A stretch of DNA of 64,000 nt, taken from the NCBI GenBank assembly GCA_964454685.1, contig CAYVTZ010000004.1, positions 1 through 64,000 on the forward strand, in the 5' to 3' direction. The position numbers and the translations under genes were made by a program. Source of the stretch: CAYVTZ01 sp964454685 (GTDB lineage Bacteria > Bacillota > Clostridia > Christensenellales > Christensenellaceae). Of the stretch, positions 1 to 7,648 are shown in pieces. The notes under the pieces were generated by a model. That model made no database searches. It was not told where the DNA came from and worked only from the letters and a program-made list of their open reading frames with translations. Position 1 is the first letter of the stretch. Each line of letters opens with the position of its first letter.

Positions 1-93
1 TGAGCCGAGCCACGGCCCGCCTTCCCCGGCTCCGAGTTCTCCCGGCGGCCGGGTTGACGGAGACACGGACCACGGGATCGACTCGGCTGGGCG
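1..93. other. Atypical GC-rich edge segment (possible chimeric join)
   Basis: By eye this segment is far richer in G and C than the adjoining sequence. Reading larB from its start, the protein matches the family up to residues MPELRGG (codon ending at 94) and then changes to a Pro/Gly/Arg-rich sequence. None of the three frames on that strand gives the expected hydrophobic VVAGMEGA-type strand that follows in LarB proteins. The simplest reading is an assembly or library artefact at a contig end; a genuine rearrangement is the alternative. Confidence 0.55.
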
Positions 94-597
94 GCCGCCG
101 CGCAGCTCCGGCATACGCCCCAGCAGCCGATGTAATCCCGCTACTCCAACATCATAAATGCGACGTACTCGATTTCCCATCAGCTCTGCCGTAATGGCGG
201 CTTCCTCCGCCACTCCCACGTCGGATGTTCCGGCACAAATCACTGCAATACACCCAAAGGGCTGCTCCATCACCTTGGGATTCGCCACAATCACCTGCGC
301 CGCCTCGTGAAATACCGCAGTTGCATCCACGGCGCGCACGGCTTCATATTTCTGCGCATCCGCACGCGTCAACAGAATATTCTCGCCGCCATGTGCCAGC
401 ATGTGTGTCACAATCTCTGCAATTTGCGCCCCTGTCTTGGACGCACAGTAGATCACCTCTTGATGCCCCTGCGTCTGCTCCCGCAAGTGATCCACCGTCG
501 TATGCCCCAGTTCGCTCACGTACCCCTGCACAATTTGCTCTTGCGCCTGATCTACCGTCAGCCCCCCTGCAAGCAATTCTTCCAAAATTTTTCTCAC
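1..597 (-). CDS. larB: LarB, nickel-pincer cofactor biosynthesis (3' part missing or replaced)
   Basis: LarB carboxylates and hydrolyses nicotinic acid adenine dinucleotide, the first step to the nickel-pincer nucleotide of lactate racemase and related enzymes. The start is the GTG at 597, which overlaps the larE stop in a GTGA junction. Residues 1-168 are typical of the family (PurE/AIR carboxylase fold in the C-terminal half): RKILEELLAGGLTVDQA at the N-terminus, then AGTSDVGVAEEAAITAEL and RRIYDVGVAGLHRLL. Similarity stops near position 94, so only about 168 residues of the usual ~250 are credible and the frame runs open to the window edge. The gene is translationally coupled to larE. A larC gene would be expected further left but is not visible. 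Confidence 0.85.
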   Translation of the reverse strand, partial: MRKILEELLAGGLTVDQAQEQIVQGYVSELGHTTVDHLREQTQGHQEVIYCASKTGAQIAEIVTHMLAHGGENILLTRADAQKYEAVRAVDATAVFHEAAQVIVANPKVMEQPFGCIAVICAGTSDVGVAEEAAITAELMGNRVRRIYDVGVAGLHRLLGRMPELRGGRPAESIPWSVSPSTRPPGELGAGEGGPWLGS

Positions 598-1367
598 GCT
601 TTTCCACTCCGTTCGTATGCCGCAAAGTCCACAGCCGTCACACCTTCCATCGCCATCAGCTTTGTGCGTACCGTTTCCGGTTCCCGAACCGGCTCATCCG
701 TCTGCACTGTTATGTGACCTTCACTCAGCCGCGCGCGCACAATACCTTTGCTATACCAGCGGATGATCTTCTCCGCCTCTTCAATCAATTCCAGCTTTGG
801 CACCGTAATCGGCTCTCCCGTTCGAATGCGCGTCGCCAAACATGCGTTGGGCTGCAACACAAAGTGCGGTCTGCCAATCGCTTTTAACATCTCCACAATT
901 TCACGCTTCCCAAACCCCAGCTCCAGCAGCGGGCTGACGATTCCCAGTTCCTGCGCCGCCTTTCTGCCGGGGCGATAGTCCTGCAAATCATCTACATTCG
1001 TGCCGTCCATCAGCACATTGCTTCCCATGCCCTTCGCCGCCTGAATCAGCCGCTGCAAAATCATGCTTTTACAAAAATAACACCGATCTTGCGGATTCGC
1101 GGCAATGCGCGCATCTTCCAGCACATAAATCGGTATTCTCGCATCCTTCTTGATGTTCAGCTCGTCCAATACTTCATGAATGTGGAATAGCTCCTCCTGC
1201 GTCAAAAAAGCGACGTTTGCAGTCACCGCAATCGCACGCTTCCCATGCGCCTCCTGCGCCGCACACAACAAAAGACTGCTGTCCGTACCACCGGAAAATG
1301 CAACCGCCACATCAGAAAACGTATACAAATACTCCACCAGTTTAGAAAAGTTCTGCTGCGGATTCAT
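594..1367 (-). CDS. larE: LarE, ATP-dependent sacrificial sulfur transferase
   Basis: LarE adenylates the LarB product and donates sulfur to make the thiocarboxylate and then the dithiocarboxylate precursor of the nickel-pincer cofactor. The 257-residue protein has the ATP-pyrophosphatase loop FSGGTDSS at residues 24-31. Cys176, in NACLATR, falls at the number and in the context of the sacrificial cysteine of Lactobacillus plantarum LarE. A CYFC motif at 96-99 adds two cysteines; some LarE proteins use several cysteines with an Fe-S cluster, and whether this one does cannot be decided here. The ATG at 1367 directly abuts the stop of the upstream glycosyltransferase gene, and the 3' end overlaps larB by 4 nt, so the genes form one operon. 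Confidence 0.93.
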   Translation of the reverse strand: MNPQQNFSKLVEYLYTFSDVAVAFSGGTDSSLLLCAAQEAHGKRAIAVTANVAFLTQEELFHIHEVLDELNIKKDARIPIYVLEDARIAANPQDRCYFCKSMILQRLIQAAKGMGSNVLMDGTNVDDLQDYRPGRKAAQELGIVSPLLELGFGKREIVEMLKAIGRPHFVLQPNACLATRIRTGEPITVPKLELIEEAEKIIRWYSKGIVRARLSEGHITVQTDEPVREPETVRTKLMAMEGVTAVDFAAYERSGKA

Positions 1368-2543
1368 CTATTGGTCTCCGCTCTGCCCATGCGATTGATC
1401 CGTTTGCTCCGTCACGCTACCCTGCGCCTCTTGGTTCTGCTGCTCCTCACATGCCATCTGAGCTTCCTCACGATTGCGCTCGCGCTTCATAACAAACCAG
1501 TTCAGCAATCCGATGCCCAGCGAGATAATCAAGATCAAGCCCGCGCTTTGATATTTCTTGTCCTCCGGCAATGCCATGATGATGGCCGCCATGCCAAACA
1601 TAGCCGAAACAGCATAAAGCAGCATCACCGATTGCTTTTGGTTCAGTCCCAAGTCAATCAGCTTGTGGTGTAAGTGCTTGCGATCCGGCCTGAAAGGCGG
1701 CTGCTTTGCGATCAGCCTGCGGATAATCGCAATCAACGTGTCTAAAATCGGCAGCCCCATTACCAAAAACGGCACAACAAACGAGACTACCGCGTTGACT
1801 TTAAAGAATCCTTGTATGGAAATCACGGATAATATAAACCCAAGGAACATCGCCCCCGTATCGCCCATAAATATTTTGGCAGGGTTGAGGTTATACGGTA
1901 AAAATCCAAGGCAAGCGCCCGCCAGCAATGCCGCCAATACCATCACCACTTGGAACTCCGGCGAAACCGAGAACATGGAAACCACCAGCAACGCCAGCGA
2001 GGAAATCGCAGAAATGCCGCAAGCCAAGCCATCCAATCCATCAATCAAATTGATGGTGTTTGTAATGACCACAATCCATAGCACGGTGAGCGGAACCGCC
2101 CAATCTCCCAAAACCAGCTTTCCGCCGCCGAATATACCCGGAAGGCTCACATCACGAATCACAATACCCGCAGCGCAGATCACCAGCGCCGCCGCAATCT
2201 GCGCCAGCAGCTTGATGATCGGTTTCAGATTGTAAATATCGTCCACCATGCCTGTGACCACAATGATGGTGGCACCCAGCAGCATGCCGGTGTACTGCAT
2301 ATCCCACACTTCTATAAAAAGCGGCACAAACGCCAAAACGCCAAAGAAAAACGCCGCATAAATCGCCAGCCCGCCCATCGTGGGGATGGGCTTGTTGTGC
2401 ATGCGCCGTTCATCCTTGGGAATATCGATCGCCTTCACGCGCATCGCCAGCTTGTGTACCAGCGGCGTGGTCGTATACGAGAAAAAGAACGCAAACAAAA
2501 GCGCTATACCAAGGTATATGATCATGCGGAAGTCAACGTTCAA
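1368..2543 (-). CDS. tagO: MraY/WecA-family undecaprenyl-phosphate sugar-1-phosphate transferase (TagO-like)
   Basis: This polytopic membrane enzyme transfers a HexNAc-1-phosphate (usually GlcNAc-1-P) from the UDP-sugar to undecaprenyl phosphate, starting teichoic acid or surface glycan synthesis. About ten hydrophobic segments are visible. Family motifs include MVDDIYNL, NTINLIDGLDGLA (Mg/nucleotide loop), KIFMGDTGAMFLGF and the His-rich loop DRKHLHHKLIDLGL. The last ~35 residues are a Gln/Glu-rich cytoplasmic tail. The start is taken as TTG at 2543 because an AGAGGG site lies six bases upstream; the ATG at 2525 has no such site. A promoter within the clpC 3' end probably drives tagO-larE-larB. 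WecA- or TagO-type use cannot be told apart here. Confidence 0.88.
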   Translation of the reverse strand: MNVDFRMIIYLGIALLFAFFFSYTTTPLVHKLAMRVKAIDIPKDERRMHNKPIPTMGGLAIYAAFFFGVLAFVPLFIEVWDMQYTGMLLGATIIVVTGMVDDIYNLKPIIKLLAQIAAALVICAAGIVIRDVSLPGIFGGGKLVLGDWAVPLTVLWIVVITNTINLIDGLDGLACGISAISSLALLVVSMFSVSPEFQVVMVLAALLAGACLGFLPYNLNPAKIFMGDTGAMFLGFILSVISIQGFFKVNAVVSFVVPFLVMGLPILDTLIAIIRRLIAKQPPFRPDRKHLHHKLIDLGLNQKQSVMLLYAVSAMFGMAAIIMALPEDKKYQSAGLILIISLGIGLLNWFVMKRERNREEAQMACEEQQNQEAQGSVTEQTDQSHGQSGDQ

Positions 2544-2575
2544 AGGTTTTCCCTCTTTTCACAAATGCCACAAAC

Positions 2576-2603
2576 GCGGCGCAGGCTCACTTTGCCCCGC
2601 CGC
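2576..2603 (-). terminator. GC-rich hairpin between clpC and tagO
   Basis: GCGGCG at 2576-2581 pairs with CGCCGC at 2598-2603. On the minus strand the stem is followed by only a short T-rich stretch, so it may end clpC transcription weakly or simply fold in the tagO leader. Confidence 0.35.
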
Positions 2604-2619
2604 ATCTGTGGTTGATACT

Positions 2620-2648
2620 ATTATATCAATTTTCTTTGCGGAATGCAA
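2620..2648 (-). promoter_or_regulatory. Promoter for tagO-larE-larB
   Basis: On the minus strand TTGCAT (2648-2643), a 17-nt spacer and a perfect TATAAT (2625-2620) lie at the end of clpC. Transcription would start near 2612, about 70 nt before the tagO start. Confidence 0.55.
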
Positions 2649-5046
2649 TATCTCCGTCCTGCACAATCATCTCGATCTGGTCTCCGATGTCGATCGTGCC
2701 CGAGAGTATCTCTTCCGAGAGTTTATCCTCTACGGTCTGTTGAATTTTGCGGCGCAGAGGACGCGCTCCATATTGGTCGCTCATGCCCTCCTTTGCCATC
2801 AATTCAATGGCCTGCGGTTCATAGCTCAGATTGATGTTGCGCTCCTTGAGCCTTGCAATCACTCGATCCAGCATCAACCCCGCAATTTTCTCGGTGTCCG
2901 CTTCACTCAGCTTGTGGAACACAATGATGTCGTCGATACGGTTGATGAATTCCGGACGGAAGGTCTGTTTGAGCGCCTCCATCATCTTGTCCTTCATATC
3001 GTCATAGCCCGCGTCACTCTTTTGCTGCTGCGTAAAGCCGATCTTGTTCAGCGCCATGTCATGCGCCCCCACATTGGAGGTCATGATGATGATGGTGTTC
3101 TTAAAGTCCACCGTCCTGCCCTTCGAGTCTGTCAAGCGCCCGTCTTCCAGCACTTGCAGCAGAATGTTGAATACATCCGGGTGCGCCTTCTCGATCTCAT
3201 CAAAGAGAACCACCGAGTAAGGCTTCGTGCGTACCGCCTGCGTCAACTGCCCGCCTTCGTCATATCCGACATATCCGGGCGGCGAACCGATCAGCTTGGA
3301 AACCGCGTGTTTTTCCATGTATTCGGACATATCCAGCCGAATCATCGCGCTGTCGTCGCCGAACATGGCTCCTGCCAGTGCCTTGGTCAGTTCCGTCTTG
3401 CCTACGCCCGTGGGTCCCAGGAAAATGAACGAGCCAATGGGTCTTGCAGGGTCCTTCAGTCCTGCGCGCGCTCTGCGGATCGCCTTGGAAACGGCGCTCA
3501 CCGCCTCACTCTGACCAATCACGCGTTCGTGCAGCATCTCTTCCAGGTGCAGCAGTTTCTTGCTCTCGTCCTCCGTCAGCTTACTCACCGGAATATGCGT
3601 CCAGCTTGCAATAATCTGTGCGATGTCCTCCTCCGTTACCACGCCTTTGATTTTCGCAACGGACTTCCGCCATTCCTCTGTGCAGTGTTCGATGTCACGC
3701 TTGATGTCCTCTTCTTCCTGCTTGAGTTTTGCAGCGTTCTCATAGTCCTCATGCGTGATGGCATTTGCCTTCTCCTGACCGATCTGCTCCAATTTTTCTT
3801 CCAGTTCGCGCAGATCAGGCGGCGAAGTAAACATCGAAATACGTACCTTCGAGGCAGCCTCGTCAATCAGATCAATCGCCTTGTCCGGCAAAAACCGATC
3901 CATGATATAACGCGTGGACAGCTCCACCGCCGCTTTAATCGCCTCGTCCGTAATGGTCACCTTATGATGCGCCTCATAACGGTCACGCAGCCCTTCCAAA
4001 ATCTTGAGCGTCTCGTCCTGTGTCGGCTCGCCCACCTGTACCGGCTGGAATCTGCGTTCCAGCGCCGCATCCTTCTCGATGTATTTGCGGTATTCGTCAA
4101 TGGTCGTCGCACCAATCACCTGAATTTCGCCGCGCGCCAGCATCGGTTTCAAAATGTTCGCCGCATCCATCGCGCCCTCTGCCGCGCCGGCTCCTACCAG
4201 CGTATGCAGCTCGTCAATGAACATGACCACATTGCCCGCCTCTTTCAATTCCGAAAGAGCGTCCTTCAGCCGTTCTTCAAATTCGCCGCGGAATTTCGCT
4301 CCCGCCAGCATTCCCGCCAAATCAAGCATGATCACACGCTTGTCTCGCAGCATGTCCGGGATGTTTCCTTCCACGATGCGCTGCGCAAGCCCTTCCGCAA
4401 TCGCGGATTTTCCCACGCCCGGCTCACCGATCAACACCGGATTGTTTTTGGTTCTGCGGCTTAGAATCTGAATGATGCGGTCAATCTCCTCGGATCTGCC
4501 GATCACCGGATCCAGTTCACCGTTTTTAGCGGCCTTGGTTAAATCTGCGCCAAACTTGTCCAGATTCGGCGTCTTAGATTGCGCCTGCTCCTCGTTCTTC
4601 TGCGGACCAACCTGTGCAATTTCCAAAATCTCTGCTTGAATCGCGTTCAAATCCGTGCGCAGCTCATACAGCAGCCGAAACGCCATGCTTTCCCGTTCGC
4701 TGATGATGGCAAGCAGCATGTGCTCCGTGCCGATATAGTTTTGGTTCAGTTGCCGCGCAAACGCAACGCTCATCTCCAAAATCTTTTTGGTGCGGGGCGT
4801 ATACCCCATCATCTGTGCATTGCCGCGACTGGGCGTCTGTGCCGCCGCCTCATCAAAATACGGCTGTAATGTCTCCTTGGTCATTCCCTGCTTTTCCAAT
4901 ATTTTGGCGGCCGTTCCCTTTTCCAGCACCAACCCCATCAGCAAGTGTTCCGTTCCCACATGGGTCTCCCCCATGGATACCGCAGTCTGCGCCGCAAGGT
5001 TCACCGCCTGCTGCGCACCTGCCGTAAATCTTGACATATTATTCAT
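2626..5046 (-). CDS. clpC: ClpC AAA+ protease chaperone
   Basis: ClpC unfolds substrates and feeds them to the ClpP peptidase during heat and protein-damage stress. The protein has an N-terminal double Clp repeat, a first AAA+ domain with Walker A GEPGVGKS, a UVR-type segment in the middle domain (EDYENAAKLKQEEED) and a second AAA+ domain with GPTGVGKTE, followed by a ClpB-type C-terminal small domain. The length, about 806 residues, is normal. Three in-frame ATGs lie close together (5052, 5046, 5037). I prefer 5046 because AGAGAGGTG lies about seven bases before it; 5052 would be almost on the ribosome site. With this start the gene overlaps mcsA by 8 nt. CtsR controls it through the operator before ctsR. 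Confidence 0.96.
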   Translation of the reverse strand: MNNMSRFTAGAQQAVNLAAQTAVSMGETHVGTEHLLMGLVLEKGTAAKILEKQGMTKETLQPYFDEAAAQTPSRGNAQMMGYTPRTKKILEMSVAFARQLNQNYIGTEHMLLAIISERESMAFRLLYELRTDLNAIQAEILEIAQVGPQKNEEQAQSKTPNLDKFGADLTKAAKNGELDPVIGRSEEIDRIIQILSRRTKNNPVLIGEPGVGKSAIAEGLAQRIVEGNIPDMLRDKRVIMLDLAGMLAGAKFRGEFEERLKDALSELKEAGNVVMFIDELHTLVGAGAAEGAMDAANILKPMLARGEIQVIGATTIDEYRKYIEKDAALERRFQPVQVGEPTQDETLKILEGLRDRYEAHHKVTITDEAIKAAVELSTRYIMDRFLPDKAIDLIDEAASKVRISMFTSPPDLRELEEKLEQIGQEKANAITHEDYENAAKLKQEEEDIKRDIEHCTEEWRKSVAKIKGVVTEEDIAQIIASWTHIPVSKLTEDESKKLLHLEEMLHERVIGQSEAVSAVSKAIRRARAGLKDPARPIGSFIFLGPTGVGKTELTKALAGAMFGDDSAMIRLDMSEYMEKHAVSKLIGSPPGYVGYDEGGQLTQAVRTKPYSVVLFDEIEKAHPDVFNILLQVLEDGRLTDSKGRTVDFKNTIIIMTSNVGAHDMALNKIGFTQQQKSDAGYDDMKDKMMEALKQTFRPEFINRIDDIIVFHKLSEADTEKIAGLMLDRVIARLKERNINLSYEPQAIELMAKEGMSDQYGARPLRRKIQQTVEDKLSEEILSGTIDIGDQIEMIVQDGDIAFRKEN

Positions 5047-5506
5047 TGCCATTCACCTCTCTCGCTTCTAATGCCTTAATCTGATCCCGCAGTTTTGCGG
5101 CATTTTCGTATTCTTCTTTTTGCACCGCCAGCACCAGCTGGTCTTTCAGCACTTTGATTTCCTCCGTCACGGGACGCTCCATCGCCTCTCCGCTAAACGG
5201 CAGCTTCAATCCGAGCGGCTCAAACGCGCTCGCTGAACGTTCTTGTTTCATTGGTTCCTCCTTCAGCGGCTCAAACATCGATTCCACAGTTTCCAGCAGC
5301 GTATTCGCGCCGATTCTGGTGTTCCCACGCTTGAAAAAGCTGGTATCAAAAAACGAATCGAACATCTTATTGGGATTAAACATCGCCATCGCATTCGTAT
5401 CCTTTTGCGCACATTCGCTGCACAAATGCAGTTCCGACTGCATCCCGTTAATATTTTGGCTCATATGTATACTCGCCTCATTCTTTTTACATTTGTCACA
5501 AAGCAT
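5039..5506 (-). CDS. mcsA: McsA, zinc-finger UVR-domain activator of ClpC
   Basis: McsA is normally the zinc-binding partner that activates the arginine kinase McsB and modulates CtsR and ClpC. The 155-residue protein starts with two zinc-knuckle CxxC pairs (CDKC at 3-6, CSEC near 29-32) and ends in a UVR motif (EEYENAAKLRDQIKALE) like the one in ClpC. It lies 13 nt after ctsR and overlaps clpC. No mcsB gene lies between it and clpC, as it does in Bacillus and many clostridia. McsA may therefore act directly on ClpC or CtsR here, or mcsB may lie elsewhere. Confidence 0.88.
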   Translation of the reverse strand: MLCDKCKKNEASIHMSQNINGMQSELHLCSECAQKDTNAMAMFNPNKMFDSFFDTSFFKRGNTRIGANTLLETVESMFEPLKEEPMKQERSASAFEPLGLKLPFSGEAMERPVTEEIKVLKDQLVLAVQKEEYENAAKLRDQIKALEAREVNGNE

Positions 5507-5519
5507 CTTTCATTCCTCC

Positions 5520-5975
5520 TTAATCTGCCATCAGCGCCGTTAAAACTTCCTGTAATATTCTGCTGCGCACCTCTTCGGTTCGCTCACCTGCCGGTTGCAG
5601 TGCCTTGTCCGATGTCACGGACAGCAGCATTTGTTTTGCAAAATCATCCAAAAATCCACTGTGTTGCAGTCCGTCGATCATCTCCGCCGCATGTCGCGCG
5701 CTGATCCCCTGCCCCAGCTCCTCTGCAATCAACTCCTGCATATAGTCGCCTTTTTCTGCGTTCACGCGGATCACGCGCACATATCCCCCGCCACCTCTGC
5801 GGGATTCAATCAAGTATCCCCGGCTGGGAGAAAACCGCGTGGTCAGAACGTAATTGATTTGCGAGGGCGCACAATGGAATTTCGCCGCCAGCTCGTTTCG
5901 TTGCAGCTCTGCAATATCGCGCTCCGCAAACATCTCTTGGATAAATCGCTCAATATGGTCGCTCAATACCGACAT
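5520..5975 (-). CDS. ctsR: CtsR, class III heat-shock repressor
   Basis: CtsR is a dimeric winged-helix repressor that binds tandem GGTCAAA heptads and controls clp genes. The 151-residue sequence is family-typical: an N-terminal helix-turn-helix (IAELQRNELAAKFHCAPSQI), then the wing with the conserved glycine-rich tetrad region (ESRRGGGGYVRV) that contacts DNA and senses heat in Bacillus. The ATG at 5975 has AGGAG eight bases upstream. It is the first gene of ctsR-mcsA-clpC and is autoregulated through the adjacent operator. Confidence 0.95.
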   Translation of the reverse strand: MSVLSDHIERFIQEMFAERDIAELQRNELAAKFHCAPSQINYVLTTRFSPSRGYLIESRRGGGGYVRVIRVNAEKGDYMQELIAEELGQGISARHAAEMIDGLQHSGFLDDFAKQMLLSVTSDKALQPAGERTEEVRSRILQEVLTALMAD

Positions 5976-5991
5976 CGCTCCCGCTCCTTTC

Positions 5992-6008
5992 TTTGACTTT
6001 CTTTGACC
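5992..6008 (-). promoter_or_regulatory. CtsR operator
   Basis: On the minus strand GGTCAAA-GAA-AGTCAAA matches the CtsR tandem heptad consensus (GGTCAAANANRGTCAAA) except for the variable positions. It ends only a few bases before the ctsR ribosome site, so bound repressor would block transcription or initiation directly. An AT-rich stretch just upstream (6011-6030) could hold the -10 element. Confidence 0.9.
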
Positions 6009-6199
6009 TTCATATTATTTTTAACCATTCCTTTTCCCCTCCAAACAGTTTTTTGAAAAATTTTTTGTGATTTTTTTGTTCTCGTTCAGCGCTCTGCCGA
6101 CCCTCACAGATGCGGTCACTTCCGCGCATAACGGTTGCTGTTTTGTGTGCATTCTGCCTGCCAAACCTGTACGTTTTGTATGCCTGCATACCCCGAACG

Positions 6200-7648
6200 C
6201 TATTCCCCAAACCATTTCGCCAATCGCGGCGACAATCTTCCCTTGATCTTGGTGTTTTCATAGTCTTGTTTCAGGCAAACACGTGCCTGCTTTTCTTGAT
6301 CCCAACGTCGTTCCAAAAAGTCGGCTAGCAGCTCAAATTGCCCCTGTGCGCTTACCGGTCTTTGCAGGCTTCCCTCCGCACGCGCTAGCTGCGCAAGTCC
6401 CGCAAACACTTCAAACATGCTTGCTTCCTTCTGTGCAAGAAAGCGCAGTGTATGCTTTGCGCGCCCTGTGTTGTAATAGCGATCCAGCAGCTCTTCCACG
6501 CCCTTTAGCGTCAGCAGCTCCTGTGCGCTCATCCAGCTTGTGCGCAGCACCTCATACGGCGCGCTTTCCTGTGCCGCAATGCCATATTGCAGCATCTGCT
6601 CCCGCAGTCGACTGCCATGCAGCAATTTCAAAAAACCCAGTTGCAGCATGTGCGGAAACACCGCAATCACACGGTCAAACGACCATGCAAAACTTTGCAT
6701 GTTTTCATACGGCAACCCCGCAATCAAATCCAGATGCACGTGTACATTTCCCATTTGCACAATGCGCGCGCAATGGCGAAGCGCCTTGTCCACATCCATT
6801 TTTCTGCATACCGCCGCCAGCGTCTGTTCGTTGCAGCTTTGAATGCCCATCTCCAACTGCACACATCCTTTTGGCAGCGCCTCAATCATCTCCAGCAGCT
6901 CCTCATCAAACAAATCCGGCGCAACCTCAAAGTGAAAGCACGTCTCCCCCGCATGCCGCGCAATCCACCGGAAAATCGCTTTGGCTCGTGCTTTGTTGGC
7001 ATTGAATGTCCGATCCACAAATTTCACCAATCGAACACCCGTCCCCGTCAAACGTTCCAGCTCCGCAAAAACCTGCTCCAACGGCTTTTCCCGCACCCCC
7101 TGCGAGGCACAGGAGAGGCAGTACGCGCAGCCAAACGGGCACCCGCGCGAAGACTCATAGTAATAAATCTTATTAGGATCATAACGATCCTGCGGATGCG
7201 CAAACGGTTCGCACACGCCACGCAGATCATCCACCGCCGCAATGTGCGCCTGCCCGCCCCGCTCCAAGATGCAGTCCGGTATTTCACCACGCAAAAAAAG
7301 CGGAAAGGCGTGTTCCGCCTCACCGCAAAAGATATAGTCTAACCATGTGTGCCGCGTCAACAGCTCCTGCGCGCGGTAAGTTGCTTCCGGCCCCCCCAGC
7401 ATAATGGTCACACGCGGGCAGACCTGCTTCAAATCAGAAGCCAGCTTCAACACATATTCTATGTTCCAGATGTAGCAGGAGAACCCGATCAAGTCCGCAT
7501 CCACATCCAATATCCCCGCAAACACATCGCTGCGTTTCTGGTTGATATTATATTCCTGCCATTGCGCTCCGCTGGCCGCCGCAATGGATCGCACCGCCGG
7601 ATTGGTATGCACATAACTTGCGTTAATCGCGATCAGCAGCGCCTTCAT
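6200..7648 (-). CDS. B12-binding-domain radical SAM protein
   Basis: The 482-residue protein has the architecture of cobalamin-dependent radical SAM enzymes. Residues ~1-130 look like a B12-binding Rossmann domain (LIGFSCYIWN, TIMLGGPEATYR). This is followed by the radical SAM cluster motif CPFGCAYC near residue 170, then a TIM-barrel core and a C-terminal helical region of DUF4080 type. The reaction is unknown; relatives methylate or rearrange unactivated carbons. The ATG at 7648 overlaps the stop of the upstream lipoprotein gene (ATGA), so the two are coupled. It is the last gene of the yjbQ-to-radical-SAM run. Confidence 0.85.
   Translation of the reverse strand: MKALLIAINASYVHTNPAVRSIAAASGAQWQEYNINQKRSDVFAGILDVDADLIGFSCYIWNIEYVLKLASDLKQVCPRVTIMLGGPEATYRAQELLTRHTWLDYIFCGEAEHAFPLFLRGEIPDCILERGGQAHIAAVDDLRGVCEPFAHPQDRYDPNKIYYYESSRGCPFGCAYCLSCASQGVREKPLEQVFAELERLTGTGVRLVKFVDRTFNANKARAKAIFRWIARHAGETCFHFEVAPDLFDEELLEMIEALPKGCVQLEMGIQSCNEQTLAAVCRKMDVDKALRHCARIVQMGNVHVHLDLIAGLPYENMQSFAWSFDRVIAVFPHMLQLGFLKLLHGSRLREQMLQYGIAAQESAPYEVLRTSWMSAQELLTLKGVEELLDRYYNTGRAKHTLRFLAQKEASMFEVFAGLAQLARAEGSLQRPVSAQGQFELLADFLERRWDQEKQARVCLKQDYENTKIKGRLSPRLAKWFGE

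Noticed and set aside
225..887. A 220-codon plus-strand frame
   Set aside because: Antisense shadow of larB and larE; Pro/Ser/Arg-rich with no family features.
2380..4464. A 694-codon open frame on the plus strand
   Set aside because: It lies wholly antisense to clpC and tagO, lacks a ribosome site, and reads as His/Arg/Leu-rich shadow sequence.
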